From NCBI RefSeq assembly GCF_002355535.1, contig NZ_AP017457.1:1426001-1490000 (forward strand): 64,000 nt of DNA, given 5' to 3'. Source of the DNA: Aurantimicrobium minutum. Lineage in GTDB: Bacteria > Actinomycetota > Actinomycetes > Actinomycetales > Microbacteriaceae. The notes below the pieces were generated by a model. The model did no database searches and was not told where the DNA came from. It was given only the letters and a program-made list of their open reading frames with translations. Positions 27,677 to 37,058 of this stretch are shown here, one piece after another (position 1 is the stretch's first letter; each line of letters opens with the position of its first letter). A program made the translations under genes and the position numbers.

Positions 27677-27927
27677 CCACCCCCACACTCCGTGACCGAC
27701 TCAAGCCCCTTGAGCTGATTGTTGTGTCTGCAGCACTGGGGCTGTTTACGGGCCTTGTTGTCATGATGGTTTCCCGTGATTGGATCTTGAGCGCGGTGAG
27801 CTTTGGTATCGCATTTATTGTCGCGCTGGTGGCAATGGCGATGTTTGTTTTAGCTATCAAGCCCAACAAGCGTGAGCTATTGGACATCGAAGAACTCGAT
27901 AGTTCTGCTGAGAAATCAGCCCACTAA
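27673..27927 (+). CDS. small two-helix membrane protein
   Basis: The 84-residue product has two hydrophobic segments (LELIVVSAALGLFTGLVVMM and ILSAVSFGIAFIVALVAMAM) and an acidic C-terminal tail (LLDIEELDSSAEKSAH). The ATG overlaps the stop of the preceding membrane protein gene, supporting that it is real. No family is recognised. Confidence 0.6.
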   Translation: MTTPTLRDRLKPLELIVVSAALGLFTGLVVMMVSRDWILSAVSFGIAFIVALVAMAMFVLAIKPNKRELLDIEELDSSAEKSAH

Positions 27928-28002
27928 CTGCATTTCAGAACTCTGCATTCAGGGCCGGGTGCCTGCCCAAAACCCAGAGTTTCCCTCAGCTAGACTGAAC
28001 TT

Positions 28003-28608
28003 ATGCTTCTTTCTGATCGCGATATTCGTGCTGAACTCGAGTCTGGTCGTATTGGTTTAGACCCCTCAGCTGACGACATGATTCAGCCTTCGAGCGTTGA
28101 TGTTCGAATCGACCGATACTTCCGCTTGTTTGATAACCACAAGTATCCCTACATCGACCCAGCAGAAGATCAGCCGGACCTCACTCGTTTGATCGAAGTT
28201 GACCCCAACGAACCGTTCATCCTGCACCCAGGAGAGTTTGTTCTTGGTGCAACCTATGAACAGGTCACGTTGCCCGATGACATCGCAGCGCGCTTAGAGG
28301 GCAAGAGTTCTTTAGGTCGCCTTGGCCTGGTCACTCACTCCACTGCCGGTTTTATTGACCCTGGTTTCTCCGGTCACATCACATTGGAACTGTCAAACAT
28401 GGCAACGCTTCCCATTAAGTTGTGGCCTGGAATGAAGATTGGCCAGCTCTGCTTCTTCAAGCTGACCTCCCCAGCTGAAAAGCCATATGGTTCTGCCGAG
28501 TACAAGTCTCGCTACCACGGTCAGCGCGGCCCTACAGCCTCACGCTCCTTCTTGAACTTCCACCGCACCGACGTCAGCGCAACTGACGCAGGAGCAATTG
28601 GCGGATAA
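28003..28608 (+). CDS. dcd: dCTP deaminase
   Basis: Dcd converts dCTP to dUTP (or, in the actinobacterial bifunctional type, to dUMP) for thymidylate synthesis. The 201-residue protein has the trimeric dUTPase-like fold with [53 protein letters not shown] and a C-terminal [18 protein letters not shown] that closes the active site. Which product is made cannot be told by eye with certainty. It is followed by a strong two-way terminator. Confidence 0.93.
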   Translation: MLLSDRDIRAELESGRIGLDPSADDMIQPSSVDVRIDRYFRLFDNHKYPYIDPAEDQPDLTRLIEVDPNEPFILHPGEFVLGATYEQVTLPDDIAARLEGKSSLGRLGLVTHSTAGFIDPGFSGHITLELSNMATLPIKLWPGMKIGQLCFFKLTSPAEKPYGSAEYKSRYHGQRGPTASRSFLNFHRTDVSATDAGAIGG

Positions 28609-28618
28609 GTTTCTTTAG

Positions 28619-28649
28619 TGAAAAGAGGAGCCATGCGCTCCTCTTTTCA
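28619..28649. terminator. bidirectional terminator between dcd and idi
   Basis: A 13-bp perfect stem TGAAAAGAGGAGC / GCTCCTCTTTTCA with a five-base loop lies between the convergent genes dcd and idi. A-rich left and T-rich right flanks let it work on both strands. Confidence 0.88.
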
Positions 28650-28650
28650 T

Positions 28651-29196
28651 TTAAGCCCCGGGCGAGAGAAAACCGGCAGAAGCCAGTCGTGGCAACTGCA
28701 GTGTCAGCCAGGGGCTGAAAGCAAAACCTGACTTTTCCACCGACTCGAGCAGAGCTTGAGGGTCTGCCCAGGCGTATTCCTCCACTTCATCTGGATTTGG
28801 GTTCGGCTCGCCCTGGGCAAGAGCAACATAAACAGGACAAATTTCATTTTCGACGATGCCAGAAGCATCGACCGCGCGATAGCGAAAATCAGGCAGTGCA
28901 CTTGTTACCGTGGCGAGACGGAGTCCCAGTTCTTCTTCGGCACGGCGGTGAATAGCCTCGACAAAGTCCTCACCAGGACCTGGGTGGCCGCAGAAAGAGT
29001 TAGTCCACACGCCAGGCCAGGTCTTTTTCGCCAGCGCGCGTCGTGTGACAAGAATCTTGCCCTCCGAGTTGAAGACGTGGCAGGAGAAAGCTAGGTGGAG
29101 GTGAGTGTCTTCTGTGTGCACGTCTGCCTTATCGGCTGTTCCGATGGCAGTTCCATCCTCCGACAGGAGAACTACAAGTTCACGGGGTTCACCCAT
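28651..29196 (-). CDS. idi: isopentenyl-diphosphate delta-isomerase (type 1)
   Basis: Idi interconverts isopentenyl and dimethylallyl diphosphate, balancing the precursors of carotenoids. The 181-residue Nudix-fold enzyme shows HLHLAFSCHVFNSEGKILVT, the active-site Cys in WTNSFCGHPGPGEDF and the Nudix-like helix EAIHRRAEEELGL, and ends with EYAWADPQALL. It is transcribed divergently from crtE with a 34-base gap, and its role in the pigment locus is clear from this position. Confidence 0.94.
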   Translation of the reverse strand: MGEPRELVVLLSEDGTAIGTADKADVHTEDTHLHLAFSCHVFNSEGKILVTRRALAKKTWPGVWTNSFCGHPGPGEDFVEAIHRRAEEELGLRLATVTSALPDFRYRAVDASGIVENEICPVYVALAQGEPNPNPDEVEEYAWADPQALLESVEKSGFAFSPWLTLQLPRLASAGFLSPGA

Positions 29197-29230
29197 GTTT
29201 TGCTCCTGTTCGGTCAGTTAGTCTGGAGTA

Positions 29231-30301
29231 GTGAGCATTCCCAGCCAAGAAGCCGAGATGACGCGCCACCTTGCGCTCGTTGAAGAGGTTCTCGATCGCT
29301 TCTTTAGCCTATCCACTCAACGGGCTGCCACACTCGCACCTGCCTATGAGGCGTTGTGGAAGACACTACGTTCCAATGCGTCAGGTGGAAAGCGTTTCCG
29401 CCCACAAATGGTCATGACGGCCTACACCGCACTGGGCGGATCTGATCTACGTTCGGCTGCCCACGTGGGCGCTTCTTTCGAATTGCTTCATACCGCGCTC
29501 ATTGTTCACGATGATGTGGTCGACCGCGACTTTGTTCGCCGTGGAATTCCCAATGTCTCCGGAAGCTACCGTGATGTGGCACAGACCGCTGGTCTGTCGC
29601 TGCCCACGGCAGAACACCGAGGAATGTCAGTCGCGGTCATCGCAGGAGACCTTGCTCTGACCGGATCGTTCCGACTTATGGAAAGAGCGAGTTCAAACCC
29701 ACAGGTTCGTGACGCTCTTGTCGAATTGCTTGACCGGGCCGTTTTTGATTCGGCAGCTGGTGAACTCATTGACGTGGACTTCTCGCTTTATTCCGGAATG
29801 CCCAGCATTGAAGAGATTGTTCACATGGAGCGTCTCAAGACCGCGGTGTATTCCTTCGAGGCCCCGTTACAAGGAGGAGCCCTTCTTGCCGGCGCCACTC
29901 ATGACGTTATTGCTGCTCTCGGAGAGTTTGGCCGCAATATCGGTATTGCCTACCAAGTCGTTGATGACCTGTTGGGAGTCTTCGGTAATGAAGCTTCGAC
30001 TGGTAAAACAACGCTCGGCGATCTGCGCGAAGGAAAGCGCACGGCACTGATCGCTTTCGCCTCACAAACGGCCGAGTGGAAAAACATTTCCCACCTCGTT
30101 GGTGACAGCACCCTCTCTGATGAGGAAGCTGCAACAGTGCGTGAGGTCTTGGAGCGAACCGGAGCAAAACAATTTACGCAGCGCCTAGCTTCGGACTATG
30201 CAGACGAAGCCGTCGCTGCACTGCATGGTGCAGGTATTCCTCAGGCACTGATTGACCAGCTCACTCCACTGGTCACCGCGGTTGTGGAGCGCGTGCGATG
30301 A
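29231..30301 (+). CDS. crtE: geranylgeranyl diphosphate synthase
   Basis: This polyprenyl synthetase builds C20 GGPP from IPP and allylic diphosphates. The first Asp-rich motif is in LIVHDDVVDRDFVRRGIPN and the second in YQVVDDLLGVFGNEASTGKT, both with Mg-binding aspartates; GGKRFRPQMV near residue 55 binds IPP. It has 356 residues. Start GTG at 29231 or ATG at 29258; neither has a strong ribosome site. First gene of the carotenoid operon, ending with ATGA overlap into crtB. GGPP is also the likely prenyl donor precursor for pigment elongation. Confidence 0.92.
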   Translation: MSIPSQEAEMTRHLALVEEVLDRFFSLSTQRAATLAPAYEALWKTLRSNASGGKRFRPQMVMTAYTALGGSDLRSAAHVGASFELLHTALIVHDDVVDRDFVRRGIPNVSGSYRDVAQTAGLSLPTAEHRGMSVAVIAGDLALTGSFRLMERASSNPQVRDALVELLDRAVFDSAAGELIDVDFSLYSGMPSIEEIVHMERLKTAVYSFEAPLQGGALLAGATHDVIAALGEFGRNIGIAYQVVDDLLGVFGNEASTGKTTLGDLREGKRTALIAFASQTAEWKNISHLVGDSTLSDEEAATVREVLERTGAKQFTQRLASDYADEAVAALHGAGIPQALIDQLTPLVTAVVERVR

Positions 30302-31212
30302 GCCACGACAAGCTAGTCCAGGACGCCTCTGTGCCCGTAAGCGAACAACCAACCAGGCAAAGCGCATTGTATGACCGCGTTGCGGAGCAAACCGCGAGCA
30401 TGATTATTCGGGAATACTCCACCTCCTTTGGTCTTGCGGCCAGGCTGCTGGGCAAAGGGGTTCGCCAAGACGTTGAGAACATCTATGGCTTGGTTCGCCT
30501 AGCCGATGAGATTGTCGACGGCGTTGCAGCGTATGCCGGTGTCAGCGAGAAAGACATACGTCGCCTCCTCGACGAGCTCGAAACAGAAACTGAAGCGGCC
30601 ATACGACGCGGCTACAGCACCAACCTCGTGGTGCACGCTTTTGCCTTGACAGCTCGCAGGACAGGAATTGAACCTGATCTCACCCGACCCTTCTTCACCT
30701 CGATGCGGGTCGACATCACGCGGGTCACCCACACCCCCGAAAGTTTCGATGAGTATGTCTATGGCTCTGCAGAAGTTGTGGGCCTGATGTGTTTGAAAGC
30801 TTTCCTGCGCGGCCAGGACATCACAGACGAACAAAACGACACTTTTGTCGTGGGGGCACGCAAACTCGGTGCCGCATTCCAGAAAGTGAACTTCCTGCGT
30901 GACCTCAGTGCGGACGTGGACGCTCTTGGTCGGAGCTATTTCCCGGGAATCAACATTGCGACCTTCACCGAAGAAGACAAAGTTCGCTTGGTTGCAGACA
31001 TTGATTCTGATCTTGCTATCTCGGGAGCTATCGTCCCGTTCTTGCCTTCAACAAGTCGCAAGGCTGTTGCGTTGGCTCAAAATCTTTTTGCTGAACTCAA
31101 CCGCAGGATTGCTCGCACTCCTGCCTCTGAACTCAAGCACACCCGCGTGAGCGTGCCGACACTCGTCAAGGCCCGCCTCGCACTTGCAGCACTGTTAGGA
31201 AAAACCTCATGA
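30298..31212 (+). CDS. crtB: phytoene synthase
   Basis: CrtB condenses two GGPP to 15-cis-phytoene. The 304-residue squalene/phytoene synthase fold shows the first aspartate motif RLADEIVDG and the second NFLRDLSADVDALGRSYFP, plus REYSTSFGLAARLL near the N-terminus. The start overlaps crtE and the stop overlaps crtI (both ATGA), indicating tight translational coupling. Confidence 0.94.
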   Translation: MSHDKLVQDASVPVSEQPTRQSALYDRVAEQTASMIIREYSTSFGLAARLLGKGVRQDVENIYGLVRLADEIVDGVAAYAGVSEKDIRRLLDELETETEAAIRRGYSTNLVVHAFALTARRTGIEPDLTRPFFTSMRVDITRVTHTPESFDEYVYGSAEVVGLMCLKAFLRGQDITDEQNDTFVVGARKLGAAFQKVNFLRDLSADVDALGRSYFPGINIATFTEEDKVRLVADIDSDLAISGAIVPFLPSTSRKAVALAQNLFAELNRRIARTPASELKHTRVSVPTLVKARLALAALLGKTS

Positions 31213-32822
31213 CCAAATCCGTAGTGATCATTGGTGGCGGTATCGCCGGCCTGGCCTCGGCAGCTCTTCTTGCCCGAGACGGGTATCGGGTAACCCTGCT
31301 TGAGAAGCACAAAAACGTCGGTGGCCGTGCAGGAAACTGGGAAAAGGACGGCTTCCGCTTTGATACAGGCCCTTCCTGGTATCTCATGCCAGAAGTCTTT
31401 GATCACTTCTACAAGCTCATGGGCACCTCGAGTGAGGAACAGCTCACGCTCACCAAACTAAATCCTGGATACCGCGTGCTGTGTGAAGACGACGGCGTCT
31501 ATCCCGCTCGCCCCATTGACGTTCTCGACAATCGTGAAGACAACCTCGCGCTCTTTGAAGAGATCGAGCCAGGCTCACGTCCTGCGATGGAGCGCTACCT
31601 CGACTCCGCCAAAGACACCTACGAGATCGCCAAGAAGCGTTTCCTCTACACCAGCTTTGAGAAGTACAGCCCACTGCTGCGTTCGGATGTTCTGAGCCGC
31701 ACGCCCAAACTCGCCAAGCTGTTGAACGAGTCCCTGTACAAGTTTGCTGCCCGTCACGTGAGCGACCCCAGACTGCAACAGATTCTCGGATACCCTGCTG
31801 TGTTTCTCGGCTCCAGCCCCTACATCACCCCTTCGATGTATCACCTGATGAGCTACCTCGACCTCGAAGACGGTGTGCTCTATGCACAGGGTGGCTTCAA
31901 TCGTGTCATTGAGAGTATTCGTGACATCGCGCTCGCCGAAGGCGTGAACCTCATCACTGAAGCTAATGTGAGCAAGATTCTCACCACCGTCAACCCTGCC
32001 GGGCACAAAACAAAGGCCAAGGCCGTTGGCGTCGAATACACCAAAGGTAAATCAAAGAGCGTCACGACTATCCCAGCCGACATCGTTGTCTCTGCTGCTG
32101 ACCTCCACTTCACGGAAACTCAGCTTCTTCCTGAAGCGTTGCAAACCTATGGAGAAAGCTACTGGGAGAAGAAAGTTTCAGGCCCCAGTGCTGTGCTCGT
32201 CTACTTAGGAGTCAAGGGTGATGTTCCTGAGTTGGAACATCACACCCTTTTCTTCACTAATGACTGGGAGGGGGACTTTGCCAAAATCTTTGACCAGCCC
32301 ACCTCTGTTCCCGACCCAGCCAACATCTATGTGTGTAAGCCCAGCGCAACAGATAACGGTGTAGCGCCTAAGGGCGACACGAACCTCTTCATCCTTGTTC
32401 CCATTCCTGCTGATGTTTCCATTGGTAAGGGTGGCATTGACGGCAAGGGAAGCAAGCAGGTCGAAGCAGTTGCCGACAAGGTTATCGAGCAAATCTCTGT
32501 CTGGGCAGGAATTCCAGATCTCGCTGGACGCATCATTGTTCGCAAAACGGTGGGACCAGCAGACTTCGCCAACGACCTCAACTCCTGGATGGGTGGAGCA
32601 CTTGGCCCCAGCCACATCCTTTCCCAGAGTGCGTTCTTCCGTTCGGGCAATATCTCCAAGAAAGTTCAAGACCTCTACTACACAGGGGGAACAACCATTC
32701 CTGGCATCGGGTTGCCTATGTGTTTGATCAGTGCAGAAATTCTGGTCAAGCGCCTGCGCGGAGACACCTCCACCGAACCGCTGCCAGAACCCCTGTTTCC
32801 CACGGTCGATAAAACCGCTTAA
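31209..32822 (+). CDS. crtI: phytoene desaturase (lycopene-forming)
   Basis: CrtI is an FAD enzyme that introduces four double bonds into phytoene to give lycopene. The FAD motif VVIIGGGIAGLASAALLARD opens the 537-residue protein, followed by LEKHKNVGGRAGNWEKDGF, and the C-terminal signature YYTGGTTIPGIGLPMCLIS is that of bacterial phytoene dehydrogenases. The number of desaturation steps is inferred from the downstream lycopene-modifying genes. Confidence 0.94.
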   Translation: MTKSVVIIGGGIAGLASAALLARDGYRVTLLEKHKNVGGRAGNWEKDGFRFDTGPSWYLMPEVFDHFYKLMGTSSEEQLTLTKLNPGYRVLCEDDGVYPARPIDVLDNREDNLALFEEIEPGSRPAMERYLDSAKDTYEIAKKRFLYTSFEKYSPLLRSDVLSRTPKLAKLLNESLYKFAARHVSDPRLQQILGYPAVFLGSSPYITPSMYHLMSYLDLEDGVLYAQGGFNRVIESIRDIALAEGVNLITEANVSKILTTVNPAGHKTKAKAVGVEYTKGKSKSVTTIPADIVVSAADLHFTETQLLPEALQTYGESYWEKKVSGPSAVLVYLGVKGDVPELEHHTLFFTNDWEGDFAKIFDQPTSVPDPANIYVCKPSATDNGVAPKGDTNLFILVPIPADVSIGKGGIDGKGSKQVEAVADKVIEQISVWAGIPDLAGRIIVRKTVGPADFANDLNSWMGGALGPSHILSQSAFFRSGNISKKVQDLYYTGGTTIPGIGLPMCLISAEILVKRLRGDTSTEPLPEPLFPTVDKTA

Positions 32823-32827
32823 TACCC

Positions 32828-33139
32828 ATGGGTTTTCTCTATCTCGCCGCATTGCTGGTGTCTATCACCGGCATGATTTTGCTGGATAGACGTCACACGT
32901 TGTTCTTTTGGCAGGATGCCAGACGCGCAACTGTCGTGCTGGCCACCGGGCTGGTGTTCTTCCTCAGCTGGGACCTCGTCGGGATTGATGCTGGAGTCTT
33001 CTTCCGAGGTGAAGGGCCCTGGATGACAGGAATCCTGCTGGCCCCGGAGCTCCCTCTTGAAGAAGTGTTCTTCCTGACCCTGCTGTGTTACATGACCATG
33101 AACGTTTTCTCCGCCTTTACCAAGGTGGTGAAAAAGTGA
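32828..33139 (+). CDS. crtYe: C50 carotenoid cyclase subunit (CrtYe-like lycopene cyclase domain)
   Basis: The 103-residue membrane protein has three hydrophobic segments and the conserved loop PELPLEEVFFLTLLCY, typical of heterodimeric lycopene/C50 carotenoid cyclases. It pairs with the next gene. In Corynebacterium glutamicum crtYe and crtYf together cyclise the C50 intermediate to decaprenoxanthin; ring type (epsilon or gamma) cannot be deduced here. Its GTGA overlap with crtYf supports an obligate pair. Confidence 0.86.
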   Translation: MGFLYLAALLVSITGMILLDRRHTLFFWQDARRATVVLATGLVFFLSWDLVGIDAGVFFRGEGPWMTGILLAPELPLEEVFFLTLLCYMTMNVFSAFTKVVKK

Positions 33140-33459
33140 CCTACGCTCTGCTCAATACCGTCTTTCTTGGCCTCGCCCTGTGGTTCATGGTTATCGCCTA
33201 TGTTGTCAGCGCTCGCCGAGGTGTTGAGGTTGGCCGCAAGCTTTATAAGGTTCTGGGGCTCACTCTCGCCATCATGCTCGTGACGACCGCCATCTTCGAT
33301 AACGTCATTATTGGGGTTGGCCTCGTTGCCTATGACCCCAGCACGTTACTAGGGGTTTATATCGGTATTGCTCCGATTGAAGACTTCGCTTACACAGTCG
33401 CCGGGGTCATGATTTTGCCAGCGCTGTGGATTTTGTTGGGAACAGGGAAGAAGAGATGA
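33136..33459 (+). CDS. crtYf: C50 carotenoid cyclase second subunit (CrtYf-like)
   Basis: About 107 residues with three membrane helices and the motif IGIAPIEDFAYTVAG, the counterpart of the PxE(E/D) loop in the partner subunit. The GTG at 33136 overlaps the stop of the first subunit with AAGGTGG upstream; the frame remains open further upstream but inside the previous gene. The stop overlaps crtEb by four bases. Confidence 0.86.
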   Translation: MTYALLNTVFLGLALWFMVIAYVVSARRGVEVGRKLYKVLGLTLAIMLVTTAIFDNVIIGVGLVAYDPSTLLGVYIGIAPIEDFAYTVAGVMILPALWILLGTGKKR

Positions 33460-34337
33460 ACACCCTCAAACAACTCTTCGTTTCCTCGCGCCCACTGTCC
33501 TGGGTGAACACGGCTTTCCCTTTTGCCGCTGCGTACTTCTTCACCACTGGACGCGTTGACGCCGTATTAATCGTGGGAACAATCTTCTTCCTCATCCCTT
33601 ACAACCTCGCGATGTATGGCATCAACGATGTCTTCGATTACGAATCAGACTTGCGCAACCCTCGCAAAGGAGGAGTTGAGGGAGCTGTTCTCGATCGCAG
33701 TCTTCATAAGGTGACGTTGTGGGCTGTTGTCATCACGAATGTCCCCTTCCTCATCTATCTCGTGTCGATCGGTAACCTCGAAGCAAACATCACGTTGGCC
33801 ATCAGCATCTTTGCTGTTGTGGCATATTCCATTAAGGGCTTGCGCTTCAAAGAGATTCCCGTCCTGGACTCCGTCACCAGCGCGACCCACTTTGTGAGCC
33901 CTGCTGTGTATGGCGTGATTGTGGCTGGCGCCGTCTTCACTCCCTCGCTCTGGCTGATTATGATCGCCTTCTTTTTATGGGGCATGGCCTCACATGCTTT
34001 CGGGGCTATTCAAGACATTCAAGCAGACCGCGAAGCACAGCTTTCCTCTATTGCAACCGTCTTTGGCGCAGCCAACACAACACGGTTCGCGCTGGGGTGT
34101 TATGCGCTCGCTGGTGTGCTGATTCTTACCGGAGCTTTCTTCTCCGACCCTTCTTGGTATTTCTGGGTCGCTGCCGCAACTGCGGTTCCATATGTCTTAA
34201 TGGTGTGGCCATTTAGGAATTTGAAGGATGCCGACTGTGAGCAGGCTAACCGAGGTTGGAAGAAGTTTTTGGGTATTAACTTCTTTGCCGGGTTTGTTAT
34301 CTGCATGCTGTTGATCACTGCTCTGCAGCAGGGGTAA
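33456..34337 (+). CDS. crtEb: lycopene elongase / UbiA-type prenyltransferase
   Basis: This 293-residue UbiA-family membrane enzyme adds C5 units to lycopene to form a C50 carotenoid. The Asp-rich active-site motif is NDVFDYESDLRNPRKGG and the second is QDIQADREAQLSSIATVFG, with about eight membrane helices. The ATG overlaps crtYf. Gene order crtI-Ye-Yf-Eb is the same as in C. glutamicum, which lets me predict a decaprenoxanthin-like product; exact structure is inferred. Confidence 0.88.
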   Translation: MNTLKQLFVSSRPLSWVNTAFPFAAAYFFTTGRVDAVLIVGTIFFLIPYNLAMYGINDVFDYESDLRNPRKGGVEGAVLDRSLHKVTLWAVVITNVPFLIYLVSIGNLEANITLAISIFAVVAYSIKGLRFKEIPVLDSVTSATHFVSPAVYGVIVAGAVFTPSLWLIMIAFFLWGMASHAFGAIQDIQADREAQLSSIATVFGAANTTRFALGCYALAGVLILTGAFFSDPSWYFWVAAATAVPYVLMVWPFRNLKDADCEQANRGWKKFLGINFFAGFVICMLLITALQQG

Positions 34338-34363
34338 TCCTGTTCCCCCGGTAGCGTGGAGTT

Positions 34364-35455
34364 ATGACTACACCCACTCTGTTCACCCCGATCACACTTC
34401 GTCATCTCACAATCCGTAACCGGTTATGGGTTCCACCGATGTGCATGTACAGCGCAATGGGTAAAGACGGTGTTCCCACAGACTTCCACCGTGCTCACTA
34501 CGGCGCACTTTCTCTCGGTGGTGCCGGGCTCATCATCGTTGAAGCTACGGCAGTAAATCCTGAAGGTCGTATTTCTTTCCACGACTTAGGTATCTGGAAC
34601 GATGACCAGGTCGCAGCATTTACCCCGATTGTGTCTTTCATGAAGGCAAACGGTGTTGTCCCCGGAATTCAGCTGGCACACGCAGGCCGCAAAGCATCCA
34701 CGTATCCTGGGTGGGGATATCCCGGTGTTGATGGCACAGTACCTGTGGAAGAGGGTGGCTGGATTCCACTTGGCCCTTCAGCTAATGCTTTTGAGGGTTA
34801 CGCCCAAGCTGAAGCAATGACGTTGGAGCAGATCACGCAGGTTGTTGCTGATTTTGCTTCAGCAGCTCGCCGTGCAGTGGAAGCTGGGTTCCAGGTTCTG
34901 GAGATTCACGCCGCACACGGATACCTCATTCACGAATTCCTCTCCCCACTCACGAATGAGCGCACCGATGACTTCGGTGGCCCGCTCAAGAACCGCGCGC
35001 GCCTGCTGCTCGATATTGTTCGAGCTGTGCGCACAGAAGTGGGCGAAGAGATCGTGTTGTTTGTTCGATTCTCAGCAACTGACTGGGTTGAAGGCGGCTG
35101 GAATGAAGAAGAGACCAGCATCGTCACCGACTGGGTGAAGGACTTAGGAGCTGACACGGTTGATATTTCAACCGGCGGTCTTGTCGCTGGTGCCAAGATT
35201 CCTGTTGGCCCGGGATACCAAGTGCCTCTTGCTCACTATGTGAAAGAGCATGCTCACCTTCCCACCAGTGCCGTAGGAATGATTACGACTGCCGAGCAGG
35301 CAAACGACATTATTGCCTCAGGTCGCGCTGACGCCGTCATGCTCGGTCGGGAACACTTGCGTGATCCACACTTTGCTCTTCGGGCTGCTGCGCAGCTCGG
35401 GGTTGATGTTGACTATGCCCCACAGCAATATGTGCGAGCTCCTTATTCGCGTTAG
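34364..35455 (+). CDS. NADH:flavin oxidoreductase / Old Yellow Enzyme (YqjM type)
   Basis: A 363-residue FMN-binding TIM-barrel enzyme that reduces activated C=C bonds. The short YqjM-like form is indicated by VPPMCMYSAMGKDGVPTDFH (Cys and Tyr near the flavin), the substrate-binding pair in LEIHAAHGYLIHEFLSP, and FGGPLKNRARLLLDIV. The phosphate-binding end reads ADAVMLGREHLRDPHF. The native substrate is unknown. It may be co-transcribed with the carotenoid genes (26-base gap). Its stop codon overlaps that of the convergent transporter gene. Confidence 0.92.
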   Translation: MTTPTLFTPITLRHLTIRNRLWVPPMCMYSAMGKDGVPTDFHRAHYGALSLGGAGLIIVEATAVNPEGRISFHDLGIWNDDQVAAFTPIVSFMKANGVVPGIQLAHAGRKASTYPGWGYPGVDGTVPVEEGGWIPLGPSANAFEGYAQAEAMTLEQITQVVADFASAARRAVEAGFQVLEIHAAHGYLIHEFLSPLTNERTDDFGGPLKNRARLLLDIVRAVRTEVGEEIVLFVRFSATDWVEGGWNEEETSIVTDWVKDLGADTVDISTGGLVAGAKIPVGPGYQVPLAHYVKEHAHLPTSAVGMITTAEQANDIIASGRADAVMLGREHLRDPHFALRAAAQLGVDVDYAPQQYVRAPYSR

Positions 35456-36828
35456 CGAATGAACTTTGCCCGAAGAGGCAACATGAGCAACAGTCCAGCA
35501 AGAAGTACAACCACGATGCCGAGGATGCCGAAGTAGGTGGCACCACCAAGCAGGACGAACAGTGCAAAGAGCGAGGGAGCAAGGAAGCTCACCGCACGAC
35601 CTGTTGTGGCATACAGGCCAAAGATTTCACCTTCTTGTCCTTCTGGCGCGAGGTGTCCCAGGTAGGCACGAGCTGAAGCTTGCGCGGGCCCCACGAAGAA
35701 CGTCAGCATCAGACCACCGATCCAGAAGGCGGTTGCCCCGCCGTCGTGGAAGAAGAACAAGGCAATACCGGTAACGACCAAGCCAGCAAGCGCAATCACA
35801 ATGACACGCTTGGAGCCGATCTTGTCGTCGATCCAACCAGAGAACAGAACACCAATACCTGCTACCAGGTTGCCGCCGATGGCAAAGAGAATCACTTCGG
35901 TAAAGCTGAGCCCAAAGACTGTTCCTGCCAGGATGCCGCCAAATGCAAATACGGCGGCAAGGCCGTCGCGAAATACGGCGCTAGCGAGAAGGAAGTAGAA
36001 GGTGGGACGAGCGTTCTTATACAGGTCTGCAATTTTGCGGAACAAGATGTTGTAGGACTCGATGATTCCCGCTTTGTGGCCTGGAGTCGTGGCGGTGTTC
36101 TCTGGAACATTGAACAAAACCGGGAGCGAAAAAACTAAAGCCCACACTGCAGCCAGTACCGTGACGGCGCGAATGTTCATGCCGGCCTCTGTCGTGATTC
36201 CAAACCAATAGGGAGGGTCGCCGAGCACGAAGCCGATGAGGGCTATCAGTAGAACAAAGATTCCACCGAAATATCCCATTCCCCAGCCGAAGCCCGAGAC
36301 ACGACCCATGGTTTTTGGAGTGGACACCTGCAGAAGCATGGCGTTGTAGTTCACATTCGCCATTTCATAGAACACGTTACCCACGGTCAGCAAGACGATG
36401 CCCATGACGAAGAACTGCGGGGTGCCTTCAACAAAGAACATGCCAAAAGTTGCCGCAATGACAATACCTGTATTGATTCCCAGCCAGAGCTTACGCTTAC
36501 CGCCGGCGTCAGTTCGCTGACCCACGATCGGAGCAACAAGGGCTACTGCAACACCGCCTATGGCCAACGCCCATCCCACCCAGCTGGTGAGGTTGGCCTC
36601 AGCTGCCTGGAAGTTTTCGAGCGCGGGCCCGGTTGCAACCCCTTCGCCCCCGGCTGCCTCATAAGCCTGAACAATCTCCGGATCAATGAAGTAGCTGGAG
36701 ACGATGTACCGCGCAAAGACGAAAGTGGTGATCAGCACACTGAAGGCGGAGGTGCCCCAGTCCCATAAAGCCCACGAAATAACTTGTTTGCGGGGAATCT
36801 TGACTTCAACAGCACCGGTGCTCGACAT
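35452..36828 (-). CDS. MFS transporter of the UMF1 (Atg22-like) family
   Basis: About 458 residues with 12 predicted membrane helices. The N-terminus VISWALWDWGTSAFSVLITTF (with the WDWG-type start) is the UMF1/Atg22-like signature, and the C-terminal GHLAPEGQEGEIFGLYATTG matches family members. The transported substrate is unknown. The ATG at 36828 (MSSTGAVEVKIPRKQ) fits the family; further in-frame ATGs upstream (36852, 36891) run into the dnaK promoter region and its first HAIR element. Confidence 0.85.
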   Translation of the reverse strand: MSSTGAVEVKIPRKQVISWALWDWGTSAFSVLITTFVFARYIVSSYFIDPEIVQAYEAAGGEGVATGPALENFQAAEANLTSWVGWALAIGGVAVALVAPIVGQRTDAGGKRKLWLGINTGIVIAATFGMFFVEGTPQFFVMGIVLLTVGNVFYEMANVNYNAMLLQVSTPKTMGRVSGFGWGMGYFGGIFVLLIALIGFVLGDPPYWFGITTEAGMNIRAVTVLAAVWALVFSLPVLFNVPENTATTPGHKAGIIESYNILFRKIADLYKNARPTFYFLLASAVFRDGLAAVFAFGGILAGTVFGLSFTEVILFAIGGNLVAGIGVLFSGWIDDKIGSKRVIVIALAGLVVTGIALFFFHDGGATAFWIGGLMLTFFVGPAQASARAYLGHLAPEGQEGEIFGLYATTGRAVSFLAPSLFALFVLLGGATYFGILGIVVVLLAGLLLMLPLRAKFIR

Positions 36829-36894
36829 GAGTTCAGGGTACCCCTCCCACATCTCCACGGGAAGAACCTGCGGTAAACACCCCGAAAACAAAAA

Positions 36895-36915
36895 CTTGAG
36901 TCGAGAAAGCTCAAG
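36895..36915. promoter_or_regulatory. HAIR operator 1 upstream of dnaK (HspR site)
   Basis: CTTGAGT-N7-GCTCAAG matches the HspR inverted repeat CTTGAGT-N7-ACTCAAG at 13 of 14 positions. It lies in the region between the transporter and dnaK. Confidence 0.85.
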
Positions 36916-36957
36916 ATTTGCTGTGAACGCTTGACGATGTGTATTCCCCGTGGCAAA

Positions 36958-36978
36958 CTTGATATATCACGACTCAAG
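36958..36978. promoter_or_regulatory. HAIR operator 2 at the dnaK promoter (HspR site)
   Basis: CTTGATA-N7-ACTCAAG matches the consensus at 12 of 14 positions with correct spacing. A TTGACG at 36931-36936 is a plausible -35 element whose -10 region would overlap the left edge of this site, so HspR would block RNA polymerase. Confidence 0.8.
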
Positions 36979-37058
36979 TCTTGAACAAGCTTCGGTGAAA
37001 ACCGCATAAAAACAAGGAATTTCCAGCTCACACTGGAATGAAGAAGGAGAACACATAT

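Noticed and set aside
32205-32852. 215-codon minus-strand frame inside crtI
   Set aside because: Antisense shadow of crtI; no start context or similarity.
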